Positions 1-10,890 of a stretch of 64,000 nt of DNA are shown piece after piece (the first letter of the stretch is position 1; each line of letters begins with the position of its first letter). This DNA comes from Stenotrophomonas sp. HITSZ_GD (GTDB lineage Bacteria; Pseudomonadota; Gammaproteobacteria; Xanthomonadales; Xanthomonadaceae): assembly GCF_029543105.1 (NCBI RefSeq), contig NZ_JARQXB010000003.1, positions 282,776 through 346,775 of the forward strand, read 5' to 3'. Position numbers and translations under genes: made by a program. The notes beneath the pieces were generated by a model that had not been told where the DNA came from, searched no databases, and was given only the letters and a program-made list of their open reading frames with translations.

Positions 1-1618
<1,618 letters not shown>

Positions 1619-1622
<4 letters not shown>

Positions 1623-2482
1623 GCGGGGTTCCTCGAAGACGAAGGCAAGGTGTTGTCGGTGTCGCGGGCGAACGCCAGGCATGCGCGCAGCACCTGGCAC
1701 AGCACGGCGCGCAGCGGCACGGCGCGTTCGGGCAGCCAGGGCGAAGGCCAGTTGCCGGCGGCCACCGCATCGGGCTCGTGCATGTAGCCGCGGCAGGCCA
1801 GCTCCATCTGGATCGCATGCACCCCGTCGGCCGGCGCGCCGTAGTGGCGGGTGATCCAGCCGCCCTTGAAGCGGCCGTTGCGCACGTGGCCCATGCCGCT
1901 GGCAGCGCACAGGGCTTCGACCGCATCGGTCAGCGCCGCATCGCAGCTGGCATCCATGTTCGTGCCGATGTTGAACTGCGGCAGCTGGCCCTCGAACAGG
2001 TGCGGAATGTGCGAGCGGATCGAATGCGCGTCGTACACCACCACGCGCGGATGGATCGCACGCAGGCGCTGGATTTCCGCGCGCAGCGTGGCGTGGTACG
2101 GGTCGAACCACTTCTGGCGGCGCTCGGCGATTTCGGCCTCGTCCGGCGCCTGCCCCTCGCGGTACAGCGGCTCGTTGTCGAAGGTGGTCAGCGGACACAG
2201 GCCGGTGGTGTTCTGCCCCGGATACAGCGACACGCCGCTGGGGTCGCGGTTGACGTCGATCACCGAGCGCGAGATGGACGTGCGCACGGTGGTGGCGCCG
2301 AGCGCCTCGGCGGCGAAGTCGTACAGGTGGTGCACCCACCAGTCTGTATCGCGCTGTGCCAGCCACGGGGTGGCATAGCGCTCGGTGAGTTCGGGCGGGA
2401 AGTCGCTGCCGGTATGCGGGAAGCTGATCAGCAGCGGCGCCTCGCCGCGGTGCACGGTCAACCAGTCGGGGAGGGCGTTCAT
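1619..2482 (-). CDS. hutG: N-formylglutamate amidohydrolase (deformylase)
   Basis: HutG (EC 3.5.1.68) splits N-formyl-L-glutamate into formate and glutamate, the final step of the five-step hut route that also needs HutF. The protein is 287 residues and belongs to the FGase family. Seen: SFPHTG near residue 20, [11 protein letters not shown] around 70-80 and YDAHSI at 140-145, which carry the conserved metal and substrate residues. The ATG at 2482 is taken as start because [13 protein letters not shown] is the usual N-terminus; an upstream in-frame ATG at 2773 would lie deep inside hutH. The stop overlaps the hutU start by four bases. A gap of 19 bases separates it from hutH. Confidence 0.95.
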
Positions 2483-2501
2483 CGCGGGCTCCTGGCGGGG
2501 A

Positions 2502-4040
2502 TCATTCGCCGCAGACATCGGGCAGTGCCACGCCGGCGGCGGCCGCCAGCGCGCCGGCGCGCACCAGCGCGGTGGCGGCGAGCATGTCCGGGTGGAAATG
2601 GCGGTCTTCCTGCAGCATCGGCACCTGCGCGCGCAGCAGCGCACGCGCCGCCTCCAGCGCCGTGCTGGAGCGCAGAGGGGCGTGGAAGTCGCAGCCCTGC
2701 GCAGCGGCGAGCAGTTCGATGCCCACCACGTGCGCGGCATTGGCGGCCATCTCCAGCAGGCGGCGCGCGCCATGCGCGGCCATCGAGACGTGGTCTTCCT
2801 GGTTGGCCGAGGTCGGGATCGAATCCACGCTGGCCGGGTAGGCGCGCTGCTTGTTCTCCGACACCAGCGCCGCGGCGGTGACCTGCGGGATCATGAAGCC
2901 CGAGTTGAGGCCGGGCTTGGGCGTGAGGAACGCGGGCAAGCCGGACAACGCCGGATCCACCAGCATCGCGGTGCGGCGCTCGCTGATCGAGCCGATCTCG
3001 CACACCGCCAACGCCAGCATGTCGGCGGCGAAGGCCACCGGCTCGGCGTGGAAGTTGCCGCCGCTCAGCGCCTCGCCGGTGTCGGTGAACACCAGCGGGT
3101 TGTCGGAGACGCCATTGGCCTCGGTTTCCAGCGTGGCGGCGGCCTGGCGCATCACGTCCAGCGCCGCGCCCATCACCTGCGGCTGGCAGCGCAGGCAGTA
3201 CGGGTCCTGCACGCGCACATCGCCCAGGCGGTGTGATTCGCGGATTTCCGAGCCGGTCATCAGCGCGCGCAAGGCCTGCGCGGTGGCGATCTGGCCGGGC
3301 TGGCGGCGCAACGCGTGGATGCGCGGGTCGAACGGCGTGTCCGAGCCCTTGGCCGCTTCCACCGACAGCGCGCCGGCGACCAACGCGGCGGAAAATACGG
3401 TCTGGATCTCGAACAGGCCCGCCAGCGCGTAGGCGGTCGAATACTGCGTACCGTTGAGCAGCGCCAGGCCTTCCTTCGCGCCGAGCACGATCGGCTGCAG
3501 GCCTGCACGTGCCAGCGCTTCGGTGGCCGGCAGGCGCTCATCGCCGACGAAGGCCTCGCCCACGCCGATCATCACCGCCGCCATGTGCGACAGCGGCGCC
3601 AGGTCGCCCGAGGCGCCCACCGAGCCCTGGCACGGCACGACCGGAATCACGTCGTGCACCAGCAGCGCTTCCAGCAGCGCCAGCGTGGCCGGCTGGATGC
3701 CCGAGGCGCCCTGCGCCAGGCTGGTGAGCTTGAGCGCGAGCATCAGCCGCACCACCGCGCGCGGCATTGGCTCGCCCACGCCGGCGGCATGCGAGAGCAC
3801 GATGTTGCGTTGGAGCTGGGCCAGGTCGGCATCGGCGATGCGCACGCTGGCGAGCTTGCCGAAGCCGGTGTTGATGCCGTAGACCGGCTCGCCGCGCGCG
3901 ACGATCTGTGCCACGGCCTGCGCGCTGCGTTCGACCGCGGCCAGCGCGGCGGGGTCCAGGCGCACGTCGGCGCCGTGGTAAAGCGCGCGCCACTGCGCGA
4001 GGGTGACCGCGCCGGGGCGCAGCACGAGGGGGGAACTCAT
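2502..4040 (-). CDS. hutH: Histidine ammonia-lyase
   Basis: HutH (EC 4.3.1.3) removes ammonia from L-histidine to give urocanate, the entry step of the pathway. At 512 residues it has normal length. Seen: [10 protein letters not shown] with the catalytic tyrosine at 54, and [11 protein letters not shown], whose Ala-Ser-Gly (143-145) cyclises into the MIO electrophile. The ATG at 4040 opens [14 protein letters not shown]; the reading frame stays open upstream into hutI, but those codons are shadow sequence. The start overlaps the hutI stop by four bases (ATGA), so hutI and hutH are probably translated as a coupled pair. All expected active-site motifs are intact. Confidence 0.97.
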   Translation of the reverse strand: MSSPLVLRPGAVTLAQWRALYHGADVRLDPAALAAVERSAQAVAQIVARGEPVYGINTGFGKLASVRIADADLAQLQRNIVLSHAAGVGEPMPRAVVRLMLALKLTSLAQGASGIQPATLALLEALLVHDVIPVVPCQGSVGASGDLAPLSHMAAVMIGVGEAFVGDERLPATEALARAGLQPIVLGAKEGLALLNGTQYSTAYALAGLFEIQTVFSAALVAGALSVEAAKGSDTPFDPRIHALRRQPGQIATAQALRALMTGSEIRESHRLGDVRVQDPYCLRCQPQVMGAALDVMRQAAATLETEANGVSDNPLVFTDTGEALSGGNFHAEPVAFAADMLALAVCEIGSISERRTAMLVDPALSGLPAFLTPKPGLNSGFMIPQVTAAALVSENKQRAYPASVDSIPTSANQEDHVSMAAHGARRLLEMAANAAHVVGIELLAAAQGCDFHAPLRSSTALEAARALLRAQVPMLQEDRHFHPDMLAATALVRAGALAAAAGVALPDVCGE

Positions 4041-5257
4041 CGATCTCTCCGGGAAGCGGTGGTGCGCCCGCGCCAGACGCGCGCGTGCAGCGGGTTGAAG
4101 CCCATGCGGTAGACCAGGTCGGCGGGCGCGTCGATGTCCCAGATCGCCAGGTCGCCGTCGAAGCCTTCGCGCAGCTGGCCCAGCCGCTGGCCCCGGCCGA
4201 GCGCGCGTGCGGCATGGCGGGTGAAGCCGGCGATGCACTCGTCCACCGTCATGCGGAACAGCGTGGCGGCCATGTTCATCGCCAGCAGCGGGCTGGTGAG
4301 CGGCGAGGTGCCGGGGTTGCAGTCGGTGGCCAGCGCCAGTGGCACGCCGGCCGCGCGCAGGGCGTCCAGCGGCGGCACGAGCGTGTCGCGGGTGAAATAG
4401 AACGCGCCGGGCAGCAGCACGGCGACGGTGCCGGCGGCGGCCATCGCGGCCACGCCGTCGGCGTCCAGGTGCTCGATGTGGTCGGCCGACAGCGCGCCGT
4501 GGCGCGCGGCCAGCGCCGCGCCATGCTGGTTGCTCAGCTGCTCGGCGTGGATCTTGATCGCCAGCCCGTGCGTGCGCGCCGCCGCGAACACCTGTTCGGC
4601 CTGCGCCGGCGAGAAGGCGATGTGCTCGCAGAACACGTCCACCGCTTCGGCCAGCCCTTCGGCGGCGATGGCGGGGATCATCCGCGTGCAGACCTCGTCG
4701 ATGTACGCCTGCGCCTCCATCCCCGGCGGCACCGCGTGCGCGCCGAGGAAGGTGGGCGCCACTTCCACCGCACGCAGTTCGCCCAGGCGGCGCGCCACGC
4801 GCAGCTGGCGGCTTTCGTCTTCCAGGGTGAGGCCGTAGCCGGATTTGATCTCGATCGTGGTCACGCCTTCGGCCAGCATCGCGCCCAGGCGCGGCAGCGA
4901 GGCCGCGATGAGCGCGTCCTCATCCGCCGCGCGGGTGGCGCGCACGGTGGAGACGATGCCGCCGCCGGCCTGTGCGATTTCCGCGTAGGTGGCGCCACGC
5001 AGTCGCTGCTCGAATTCGTGGGCGCGGTTGCCCGCGTAGACGAGATGGGTATGGCAGTCAATCAGGCCGGGGGTAATCCAGCGCCCGCCGCAGTCGATGC
5101 GTTCGGCGGCGTCGAAGGTGGGCGCGGCGGCCGCGGGTCCGGCATGCACGATGACGCCGTCGCGGCAGGCCACCACGCCATCGCGCACGATGCCCAGGCC
5201 GTCGTCTTCGGCCAGCGTGGCGAGGTGGGCGTTGTGCCAGAGCGTGTCGCAGTGCAT
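4037..5257 (-). CDS. hutI: Imidazolonepropionase
   Basis: HutI (EC 3.5.2.7) opens the ring of 4-imidazolone-5-propionate to N-formimino-L-glutamate, third step of the pathway. The protein is 406 residues, an amidohydrolase-superfamily TIM barrel. Seen: the metal-binding HTH at residues 69-71 inside [38 protein letters not shown] and [10 protein letters not shown] with the late catalytic Asp. It is the first gene of the leftward hut operon; its start codon lies about 25 bases from the operator shared with hutF. The stop overlaps hutH. Having hutI first and hutU last differs from the hutU-hutH order common in pseudomonads. Confidence 0.97.
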   Translation of the reverse strand: MHCDTLWHNAHLATLAEDDGLGIVRDGVVACRDGVIVHAGPAAAAPTFDAAERIDCGGRWITPGLIDCHTHLVYAGNRAHEFEQRLRGATYAEIAQAGGGIVSTVRATRAADEDALIAASLPRLGAMLAEGVTTIEIKSGYGLTLEDESRQLRVARRLGELRAVEVAPTFLGAHAVPPGMEAQAYIDEVCTRMIPAIAAEGLAEAVDVFCEHIAFSPAQAEQVFAAARTHGLAIKIHAEQLSNQHGAALAARHGALSADHIEHLDADGVAAMAAAGTVAVLLPGAFYFTRDTLVPPLDALRAAGVPLALATDCNPGTSPLTSPLLAMNMAATLFRMTVDECIAGFTRHAARALGRGQRLGQLREGFDGDLAIWDIDAPADLVYRMGFNPLHARVWRGRTTASRRDR

Positions 5258-5280
5258 GGTGTGCGCCGGGCTGATCTGAT

Positions 5281-5293
5281 ATGTCTATACAAT
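5281..5293. promoter_or_regulatory. HutC-type operator between hutI and hutF
   Basis: The 62-bp gap between the divergent hutI and hutF starts contains TGTCTATACA (5282-5291), an imperfect dyad that fits the GTnTA-TnAC core bound by HutC-subfamily GntR repressors. TACAAT at 5288-5293 could be a -10 element for hutF, so a bound repressor would cover it. hutF has a strong ribosome-binding site (GAAGGAGGG, 5304-5312) just downstream. Since hutC itself is the second gene of the rightward pair, the site predicts autoregulation and induction by urocanate, as in known HutC systems. The assignment rests on motif and position only. Confidence 0.7.
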
Positions 5294-5318
5294 AGAAGCC
5301 GGCGAAGGAGGGTGTCCA

Positions 5319-6707
5319 GTGGCGGCGCAGCAAAACTCCAACGAAGCGTCCCGGGGCCTGTGGGCCGAGCATGCGCTGCTGCCGCAAGGCTGGGCGCGCG
5401 CGGTGCGGCTGGTGTCGGCGGGCGGGCGCTGGGAATCGGTCGCGGCCGGTGTGCCGGCGCAACCGGGCGACGAGCGCCTGGGCGTCGTCGTGCCGGGCCT
5501 GGGCAACCTGCACAGCCATGCGTTCCAGCGCGGCATGGCCGGGCTCACCGAGATCGGGGACCACGGCGGCGACAGCTTCTGGAGCTGGCGCGAGTTGATG
5601 TACCGCTTCCTGGCGCACCTGGACGCGGACAGCTTCCAGGCCATCGCCGAGCTGGCCTACATCGAGATGCTCGAAGCCGGCTTCACCCGCGTGGGCGAAT
5701 TCCACTACCTGCACCACGACGCCGAAGGCCGCGCGCATGCCGACCCGGCCGAGATGTCCGCGCGCGTGGCCGCCGCCGCGCAGGCCAGCGGCATCGGGCT
5801 GACGTTGTTGCCGGTGTTCTACGCGCATGCGGATTTCGGCGGCGCGCCGCCAAACCCGGCGCAGCGCCGCCTGATCCACGACGTGGACGGCTTCGCGCGG
5901 CTGCTGGAAGGTTGCCGCCACGCGTTGGCGCCGTTGCCCGATGCCGTGCTCGGCATCGCGCCGCACAGCCTGCGCGCGGTGACGCCCGATGAGCTGTCCG
6001 CGCTGCTGCCGCTCAACGACGGCCCGGTGCACATCCACATCGCCGAGCAGACGCGCGAGGTGGAAGCCAGCGTGGCGTGGTCCGGCCTGCGTCCGGTGCA
6101 GTGGCTGCTGGCCCACGCACCGGTCGATGCGCGCTGGTGCCTGGTGCACGCCACGCACGTCACCGCGCAGGAGTGGCAGGGCGTGGTCGCGCGCGAGGCG
6201 GTGGTGGGCTTGTGCCCGATCACCGAGGCCAACCTCGGCGACGGGCTGTTCCCGATGCGCGATTTCGCCGCTGCCGGCGGGCGCTTCGGCGTGGGCTCCG
6301 ATTCCAACGTGCTGATCGATGCGGCCGAGGAGCTGCGCCTGCTCGAATACGGCCAGCGCCTGGCACTGCGCGGCCGCAACGTGCTGGCGCGCGAGGGCGC
6401 TTCCAGCGGCCGCTGGTTGTTCGCGCAGGCGCTCGACGGCGCGGCGCAGGCGCTGGGCGTGCAGGCGGGGCTGGCCACGGGGCGGCCGGCCGAACTGGTC
6501 GAACTGGACACCACGCATCCGGCACTCGCCATGCGCGAAGGCGATGCCTGGCTGGACAGCTGGATCTTCGCCGCGCGCGGCGGTGCCGTGCGTTCGGTAT
6601 GGCGCGACGGCCGCGCGCTGGTGCGCGACGGCCGCCACGTGGCGCGCGAACGCATCGCCGCGCGCTACGCGCAGGTGCTCAAGGCACTGTTGGGCGCGTC
6701 GGCGTGA
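5319..6707 (+). CDS. hutF: Formimidoylglutamate deiminase
   Basis: HutF (EC 3.5.3.13) hydrolyses the imino group of N-formimino-L-glutamate, giving N-formylglutamate and ammonia for HutG. The protein has 462 residues and an amidohydrolase fold. Seen: metal-binding LHSHAFQRGM with His65 and His67, FWSWRELMY, HIHIAEQ, HATHVT and GVGSDSNV with the catalytic Asp region. The GTG at 5319 is chosen because GAAGGAGGG sits 7-15 bases upstream and no ATG fits. Its stop overlaps the hutC start (GTGA). Its presence with hutG shows that this organism uses the two-step formimino route rather than a formiminoglutamase. Confidence 0.95.
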   Translation: MAAQQNSNEASRGLWAEHALLPQGWARAVRLVSAGGRWESVAAGVPAQPGDERLGVVVPGLGNLHSHAFQRGMAGLTEIGDHGGDSFWSWRELMYRFLAHLDADSFQAIAELAYIEMLEAGFTRVGEFHYLHHDAEGRAHADPAEMSARVAAAAQASGIGLTLLPVFYAHADFGGAPPNPAQRRLIHDVDGFARLLEGCRHALAPLPDAVLGIAPHSLRAVTPDELSALLPLNDGPVHIHIAEQTREVEASVAWSGLRPVQWLLAHAPVDARWCLVHATHVTAQEWQGVVAREAVVGLCPITEANLGDGLFPMRDFAAAGGRFGVGSDSNVLIDAAEELRLLEYGQRLALRGRNVLAREGASSGRWLFAQALDGAAQALGVQAGLATGRPAELVELDTTHPALAMREGDAWLDSWIFAARGGAVRSVWRDGRALVRDGRHVARERIAARYAQVLKALLGASA

Positions 6708-7441
6708 GCGACGCCGTCGCCAGCGTCGCGGCCTCGCTGCACCAGCGCATCCGCGACGACATCCAGGGCCGCATCCTGCGCGGCGAGTGGGCGCCCGGCC
6801 ACCGCGTGCCGAGCGAGCACGAACTGATGGCCGAATACGCCTGCTCGCGCATGACGGTGAACAAGGCGCTGACCCAACTCGCCAGCGCCGGGTTGATCGA
6901 GCGCCGCCGCCGCGCGGGCAGCTTCGTGGCGCGGCCGCATCCGCACCTGGAGCAGGTGGCGCTGCAGATTCCCGATATCGAGGCGCAGGTCACCGAGCGC
7001 GGCTTCGCCTATCGCTTCGAACTGCTGCAGCGGCAGCTGCGCGCGCCGCGCGCCGGGCAGGCAGAGGAGCGTGCGCTGGCCGAAGGCGGGCGCGTGCTGG
7101 CGCTGGACAGCCGGCACCTGGCCGACGGCCGGCCTTTCGCGCTGGAACAACGCTTGATCGACCCGCGCGCGGTGCCCGCCGCCATCGAACAGGATTTCGC
7201 CGCGCAGGCGCCGGGCAGCTGGCTGCTGCGGCATGTGCCGTGGACCCGCGCCGAGCACCGCATCAGCGCGATCAACGCCGACGCGGCGCAAGCACGGCTG
7301 CTTGACGTGCCCGAAGCCACCGCCTGCCTGGTGATCGAACGGCGTACATGGCGCGACGATCAACCGGTGACGTGGGTGCGCCAGGTATTCCTGGGCAGCT
7401 TCTACGACCTGGTCGCGCGTTTTTCGCCCGGCCTGCGCTGA
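6704..7441 (+). CDS. hutC: GntR-family histidine utilisation repressor
   Basis: HutC is a GntR-family repressor of 245 residues that normally releases DNA when it binds urocanate. Seen: an N-terminal winged helix (about residues 10-75) with RVPSEHELMAEY and SRMTVNKALTQLASAGLIERRR, then a C-terminal UTRA effector domain (about 95-240) ending in WVRQVFLGSFYDLVARF. The GTG start overlaps the hutF stop by four bases, so repressor and HutF are coupled. Divergent transcription with a shared operator upstream of hutF implies that it controls both hut transcripts, including its own. Assignment is firm for the family and strong for function by context. Confidence 0.95.
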   Translation: MSDAVASVAASLHQRIRDDIQGRILRGEWAPGHRVPSEHELMAEYACSRMTVNKALTQLASAGLIERRRRAGSFVARPHPHLEQVALQIPDIEAQVTERGFAYRFELLQRQLRAPRAGQAEERALAEGGRVLALDSRHLADGRPFALEQRLIDPRAVPAAIEQDFAAQAPGSWLLRHVPWTRAEHRISAINADAAQARLLDVPEATACLVIERRTWRDDQPVTWVRQVFLGSFYDLVARFSPGLR

Positions 7442-7462
7442 GCGCTGCGCGCGCGCCCCGCC

Positions 7463-7738
7463 TCAGCCCGCGTCGGGGGCGACGAAGCCGGCCGGCTTTT
7501 CCGCATCGCGGGCGAACAGGAACTTCTGCAGTTCGCCTTCCAGGAACGCACGGTGCGCCGGGTCGCGCGGCGACAGGCGGTTCTCGTTGATCAGCATGGT
7601 CTGGTGCGCCAGCCACGCGGCCCACGCCTCCTGGCTGATCTCGGCGAACACGCGCTGGCCGATCGGGCCGGGATACGGCACGAAGGCCAGGCCGGGCGCT
7701 TCGCGCTGGAGGTAATGGCAGAACACGGTACGGGACAT
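7463..7738 (-). CDS. yggX: Probable Fe(2+)-trafficking protein YggX
   Basis: This 91-residue protein matches the YggX family, small cytoplasmic proteins linked to iron handling and protection of labile Fe-S clusters. Seen: [19 protein letters not shown] with the conserved Cys7, [11 protein letters not shown] and [14 protein letters not shown]. It starts five bases after the mutY stop and is probably co-transcribed with it; mutY-yggX pairing is widespread and makes sense because MutY carries an oxidation-sensitive 4Fe-4S cluster. The gene ends 21 bases from hutC in convergent orientation. No clear hairpin terminator lies between them. Confidence 0.95.
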   Translation of the reverse strand: MSRTVFCHYLQREAPGLAFVPYPGPIGQRVFAEISQEAWAAWLAHQTMLINENRLSPRDPAHRAFLEGELQKFLFARDAEKPAGFVAPDAG

Positions 7739-7743
7739 GGCGG

Positions 7744-8790
7744 TCAGGGGCCCAGGAGTTTGCGGATCGGCGCGGGCAAGCCCAGCGCGGCGAGGTCGCC
7801 GGGGGCGACCCAGCGCAGGTCGGCATTGTCGCGCACCGCGTCGCCGGGGGCGACCGGGGCGATAGCCAGCGGCTGCATGTGCAGGCGGAAATGGGTGAAC
7901 ACGTGGACAAGGTCCGGCAGGCTTTCGGCGGCATCGAAATCGCCGCGCACGTGCTGCTCGAACCACGCGCGCGCACCGGCGAGGTCGTCGGCCTGCGGCA
8001 GCGACCACAGCGAGGACCAGATGCCGGTCGGCGGGCGCTTGTGCATCAGCAGTTCGCCACGCGCGTTGCGCAGCAGCAGGAATACCGCCGAGCGTTCGGG
8101 CACCGCCTTGCCCGGCTTGGGCGTGGGCAGCGCATCGGTGCGGCCTTCGCGGCGGGCCACGCAATCGTCCTGCAGGGGGCACAGCGCGCACGCAGGCCTG
8201 GCGCGCGTGCACAGGGTGGCGCCGAAATCCATCTGCGCCTGCGTGTAGTCGGCGAGGCGGCCGGCCGGCACGGTGTCCACGTGCGCCTGCGCGAGTGCCC
8301 ACAGCTGGCGTTCGATCGCCGGCAGGCCGGGAAAACCTTCCACGCCGTGGAAACGCGCGAGCACGCGCTTGACGTTGCCATCGAGGATGGGGAAGCGGTC
8401 GTTCCAGGCCTGGCTGAGGATTGCGCCGGCGGTACTGCGGCCGATGCCCGGCAGCGCATGCAGCGCGTCGAAATCCCGCGGCAACTCGCCGCCATGCAAT
8501 TCAACGCAGCGCCGGGCCGCCGCATGCAGGTTGCGCGCGCGGGCGTAGTAGCCCAGGCCGGCCCACTGCGCCATGACGGCGTCGTCGGAGGCGGCGGCCA
8601 GGTCGGGCAGGGTGGGGAAATGCTGCAGGAAGCGCGCGAAATACGGGATCACCGTGGCGACCTGCGTCTGCTGCAGCATGATTTCCGACAGCCACACCCG
8701 GTACGGCGTGCGCGGGTGCTGCCAGGGCAGGTCATGGCGGCCGTGGCGGTCGAACCAGGCCAGCAGGCGGTGGCTGTAGGCGTCCGGCAT
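7744..8790 (-). CDS. mutY: A/G-specific adenine DNA glycosylase
   Basis: MutY removes adenine mispaired with 8-oxoguanine or guanine. The protein has 348 residues: a helix-hairpin-helix GPD glycosylase domain (about 1-215) followed by a NUDIX-like MutT domain that senses 8-oxoG. Seen: catalytic Glu36 in [10 protein letters not shown], the HhH motif [10 protein letters not shown] (113-122), catalytic Asp137 in [10 protein letters not shown], and 4Fe-4S cysteines C194, C201, C204 and C210 with C-x6-C-x2-C-x5-C spacing. The ATG at 8790 is chosen because open frame upstream runs into ftsY. It is followed by yggX after five bases, probably one transcript. Confidence 0.96.
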   Translation of the reverse strand: MPDAYSHRLLAWFDRHGRHDLPWQHPRTPYRVWLSEIMLQQTQVATVIPYFARFLQHFPTLPDLAAASDDAVMAQWAGLGYYARARNLHAAARRCVELHGGELPRDFDALHALPGIGRSTAGAILSQAWNDRFPILDGNVKRVLARFHGVEGFPGLPAIERQLWALAQAHVDTVPAGRLADYTQAQMDFGATLCTRARPACALCPLQDDCVARREGRTDALPTPKPGKAVPERSAVFLLLRNARGELLMHKRPPTGIWSSLWSLPQADDLAGARAWFEQHVRGDFDAAESLPDLVHVFTHFRLHMQPLAIAPVAPGDAVRDNADLRWVAPGDLAALGLPAPIRKLLGP

Positions 8791-8828
8791 GCGGTGCGCG
8801 TCCCCGCGCGGCGGCGGGGACGGGGCGG

Positions 8829-10112
8829 TCAGGCGCCCAGCGCCTCGGGCAGCAGCGCGTCGACGAACGCTTCCGGGTCGAACACGCGCAGGTCTTCCGG
8901 GCGCTCGCCGATGCCGGCGAAACGGATCGGAATGCCGAACTCGCGTGCCAGCGCGAACACCACGCCGCCCTTGGCGGTGCCATCGAGCTTGGTCACCACC
9001 AGGCCGGTCACGCCGACCGCGGCATGGAACTGGCGCAGCTGAGAAAGCGCGTTCTGGCCGGTGGTGCCGTCGATGACCATCAGCACTTCGTGCGGCGCGG
9101 TCGGATCGACCTTGCCGAGCACGCGGCGGATCTTGCCCAGTTCGTTCATCAGGCCGGTCTGCGTATGCAGGCGGCCGGCGGTGTCGGCGATCAGCACGTC
9201 GGTGCCGCGCGCCTTGCCGGCTTGCAACGCGTCGAATGCCACCGAGGCGGCGTCGGCGTTCTGGCCCTGCGCGATCACGGTGACGCCGTTGCGCTGGCCC
9301 CACGCCTGCAGCTGGGCGACGGCGGCGGCGCGGAAGGTATCGCCGGCGGCCAGCATCAGGCCGTGGCCTTCGTCCTTGAAACGCTTGGCGAGCTTGCCGA
9401 TGGTGGTGGTCTTGCCGACGCCGTTGACGCCCACGGTGAGCACCACGAACGGCTTGGCCGCGCGATCGATCACCAGCGGCTGCGAGACCGGGCGCAGCAT
9501 GCCGATCAACTCGGCGCGCAGCGCGGCCAGCAGCGCCGGCGCATCGGCGAACTCGCGCGACTTCATGCGCTTGCGCAGGCCCTCGACCAATGCGGTGGTG
9601 GCCGGCACGCCGACGTCGGCGGTGATCAGCGCGGTTTCGATTTCGTCCAGCAGGTCGTCGTCCAGGCGCGGGTTGCGCGAGAACAGGCCACCGAAGCTGC
9701 GCGCGAAGCCGCTGTTGCGCAGGCGCTCGCGCCAACCCGGCTTGCCGGCCGCTGCCGGCACCGCGTCGTGCGCGCCGAGGTCGGCCATGTCGTTGGCCGG
9801 CGTCGCGGCGGGGGGTTCGACGGGCGCGGGCGGGGCGGCCGCGGGCACCGCGCCAGGCGTTTGGATACTGGCCTCGGCCGGGGCCACCGCAGTGGGCTCG
9901 GCGGCGGCGGGCGCGGCTTCCGCAGCCCCCGTGGCGGCCGCTGGCGCCTCCTGCGGCAGGGCCTGCACCAGCTCGGCCTCGGTCACCGTCTCGCTGGCCT
10001 GGGCCGGCGCCTGCGGGAACGCGGCGGCCAGCTCCTCGGCCGAGTAGTGCTGGGTGGCGGGCGCGTCCGGCGCGGCGTCCTGGGGCTTCTTGCGGCGGAA
10101 AATATTGAGCAT
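8829..10112 (-). CDS. ftsY: Signal recognition particle receptor FtsY
   Basis: FtsY docks SRP-ribosome complexes at the inner membrane. The 427-residue protein has a short basic N-terminus (MLNIFRRKKP) suited to lipid contact, a low-complexity Ala/Pro/Glu A-domain to about residue 125, then the NG GTPase. Seen: P-loop GVNGVGKTTTIGK (228-240), DTFRAAA, DTAGR (310-314), TKLDGTAKGG (374-383) and the closing GIGERPEDLRVFDPEAFVDALL. The ATG at 10112 is preferred to one 36 bases upstream because it begins the conserved basic tip. It reads left towards mutY, 38 bases away. The A-domain is unusually rich in alanine and proline. Confidence 0.97.
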   Translation of the reverse strand: MLNIFRRKKPQDAAPDAPATQHYSAEELAAAFPQAPAQASETVTEAELVQALPQEAPAAATGAAEAAPAAAEPTAVAPAEASIQTPGAVPAAAPPAPVEPPAATPANDMADLGAHDAVPAAAGKPGWRERLRNSGFARSFGGLFSRNPRLDDDLLDEIETALITADVGVPATTALVEGLRKRMKSREFADAPALLAALRAELIGMLRPVSQPLVIDRAAKPFVVLTVGVNGVGKTTTIGKLAKRFKDEGHGLMLAAGDTFRAAAVAQLQAWGQRNGVTVIAQGQNADAASVAFDALQAGKARGTDVLIADTAGRLHTQTGLMNELGKIRRVLGKVDPTAPHEVLMVIDGTTGQNALSQLRQFHAAVGVTGLVVTKLDGTAKGGVVFALAREFGIPIRFAGIGERPEDLRVFDPEAFVDALLPEALGA

Positions 10113-10242
10113 TGGCGGGGGCTTCAAGACAGGTCGATATGCTAACACCCGGGGCCGTGGCGCCCGCGTGGACTCAAGTCCAGGCGCGCGCGGCCGCTAC
10201 CGAGCGTGCAGGGCTGCCGTTCTGGGCGGCACGGAGGCGTAC

Positions 10243-10539
10243 ATGGACAGTCTGGGTATTTCGGCGTCGGGCATGCGGGTGGCGGCGTTGCGGCTGGAGG
10301 CGAGCGCGTCCAACGTGGCGCGCCTGCCGGTGGAAGGCAGCCCGCGCGTGGCGGTCAGCGCCACCGCCAGTGCCGGCGGCGGCGTGCAGGGCACGCTCAC
10401 CGAAGCCGCGCCGGACGCCGGCGCGCCGGTGGGCGACCTGGTGGACGCCCGCGCCTCGGCGCTGGCCTTCGATGCCAACGCGCGGATGCTGAAGGCGAGT
10501 GATGAAAGCCTTGGGTTTTTGCTGGATGTGATGGCGTGA
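10243..10539 (+). CDS. FlgC-like flagellar rod mini-protein
   Basis: A 98-residue protein that looks like a cut-down flagellar basal-body rod protein. Its start, MDSLGISASGMRVAALRLEA followed by SASNVAR, follows the rod-protein pattern in which an amphipathic helix precedes a SxxSNxAN-type motif. Its end, ANARMLKASDESLGFLLDVM, resembles the C-terminal helix of FlgC-type proteins. The middle, about 50 Ala/Gly-rich residues, is far shorter than in true FlgC (about 135 residues total). No other flagellar gene lies nearby and it diverges from ftsY. It could be a functional relic, an uncharacterised small secreted protein or a remnant. The ATG at 10243 has a GGAGG at 10232-10236. Confidence 0.7.
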   Translation: MDSLGISASGMRVAALRLEASASNVARLPVEGSPRVAVSATASAGGGVQGTLTEAAPDAGAPVGDLVDARASALAFDANARMLKASDESLGFLLDVMA

Positions 10540-10643
10540 GGGGGGCGGGGGAGGCGTTGCCGGTGGCGGCGTCGCTGGCATGGAGGCTGGCTTTGCTGCT
10601 GGATCGCCGGTCCGCCCGCCGTCCGCGTGCCTTGCCGCCCGCA

Positions 10644-10707
10644 TTGTAGGAGCGGCTTCAGCCGCGACTGCACCCTCTACGGGTCGCGGCTGAAGCCGCT
10701 CCTACAA
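10644..10707. repeat. Long inverted repeat, REP-like hairpin copy 1
   Basis: Two perfect 25-bp arms (10644-10668 and 10683-10707) flank a 14-bp loop. The arm core is TAGGAGCGGCTTCAGCCGCG, itself partly palindromic (GCGGCTTCAGCCGC). A second, diverged copy is at 34503-34578. Hairpins of this sequence type are dispersed through Xanthomonadaceae genomes as REP-like elements. This copy lies in the 351-bp convergent gap 10540-10890, between the flagellar-rod-like gene and the end of htpG, where it may act as a bidirectional transcription stop. The rest of that gap shows no gene; CAAAAAAGAAGGGGCGACGC just after the repeat region has no convincing stem. Confidence 0.85.
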
Positions 10708-10890
10708 CGGCAGGCAACGCGACACCGAGGCGAGCAACGCACGACGCCCACGGCCAGCCACGCGACACCGAGCCTCCAGCCATCAACGCGAGACCGCGGC
10801 CCAAAGCGGGCGCCGCGTCACCTCGACGATCAGCTGCCGCACCCTGCAAAAAAGAAGGGGCGACGCCGACCATCGCCCCTCCCGCACCCA

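Noticed and set aside
10644..10707. Insertion sequence ends
   Set aside because: The inverted repeats are separated by only 14 bp with no transposase gene and recur as a hairpin elsewhere; REP-like element is a better fit.
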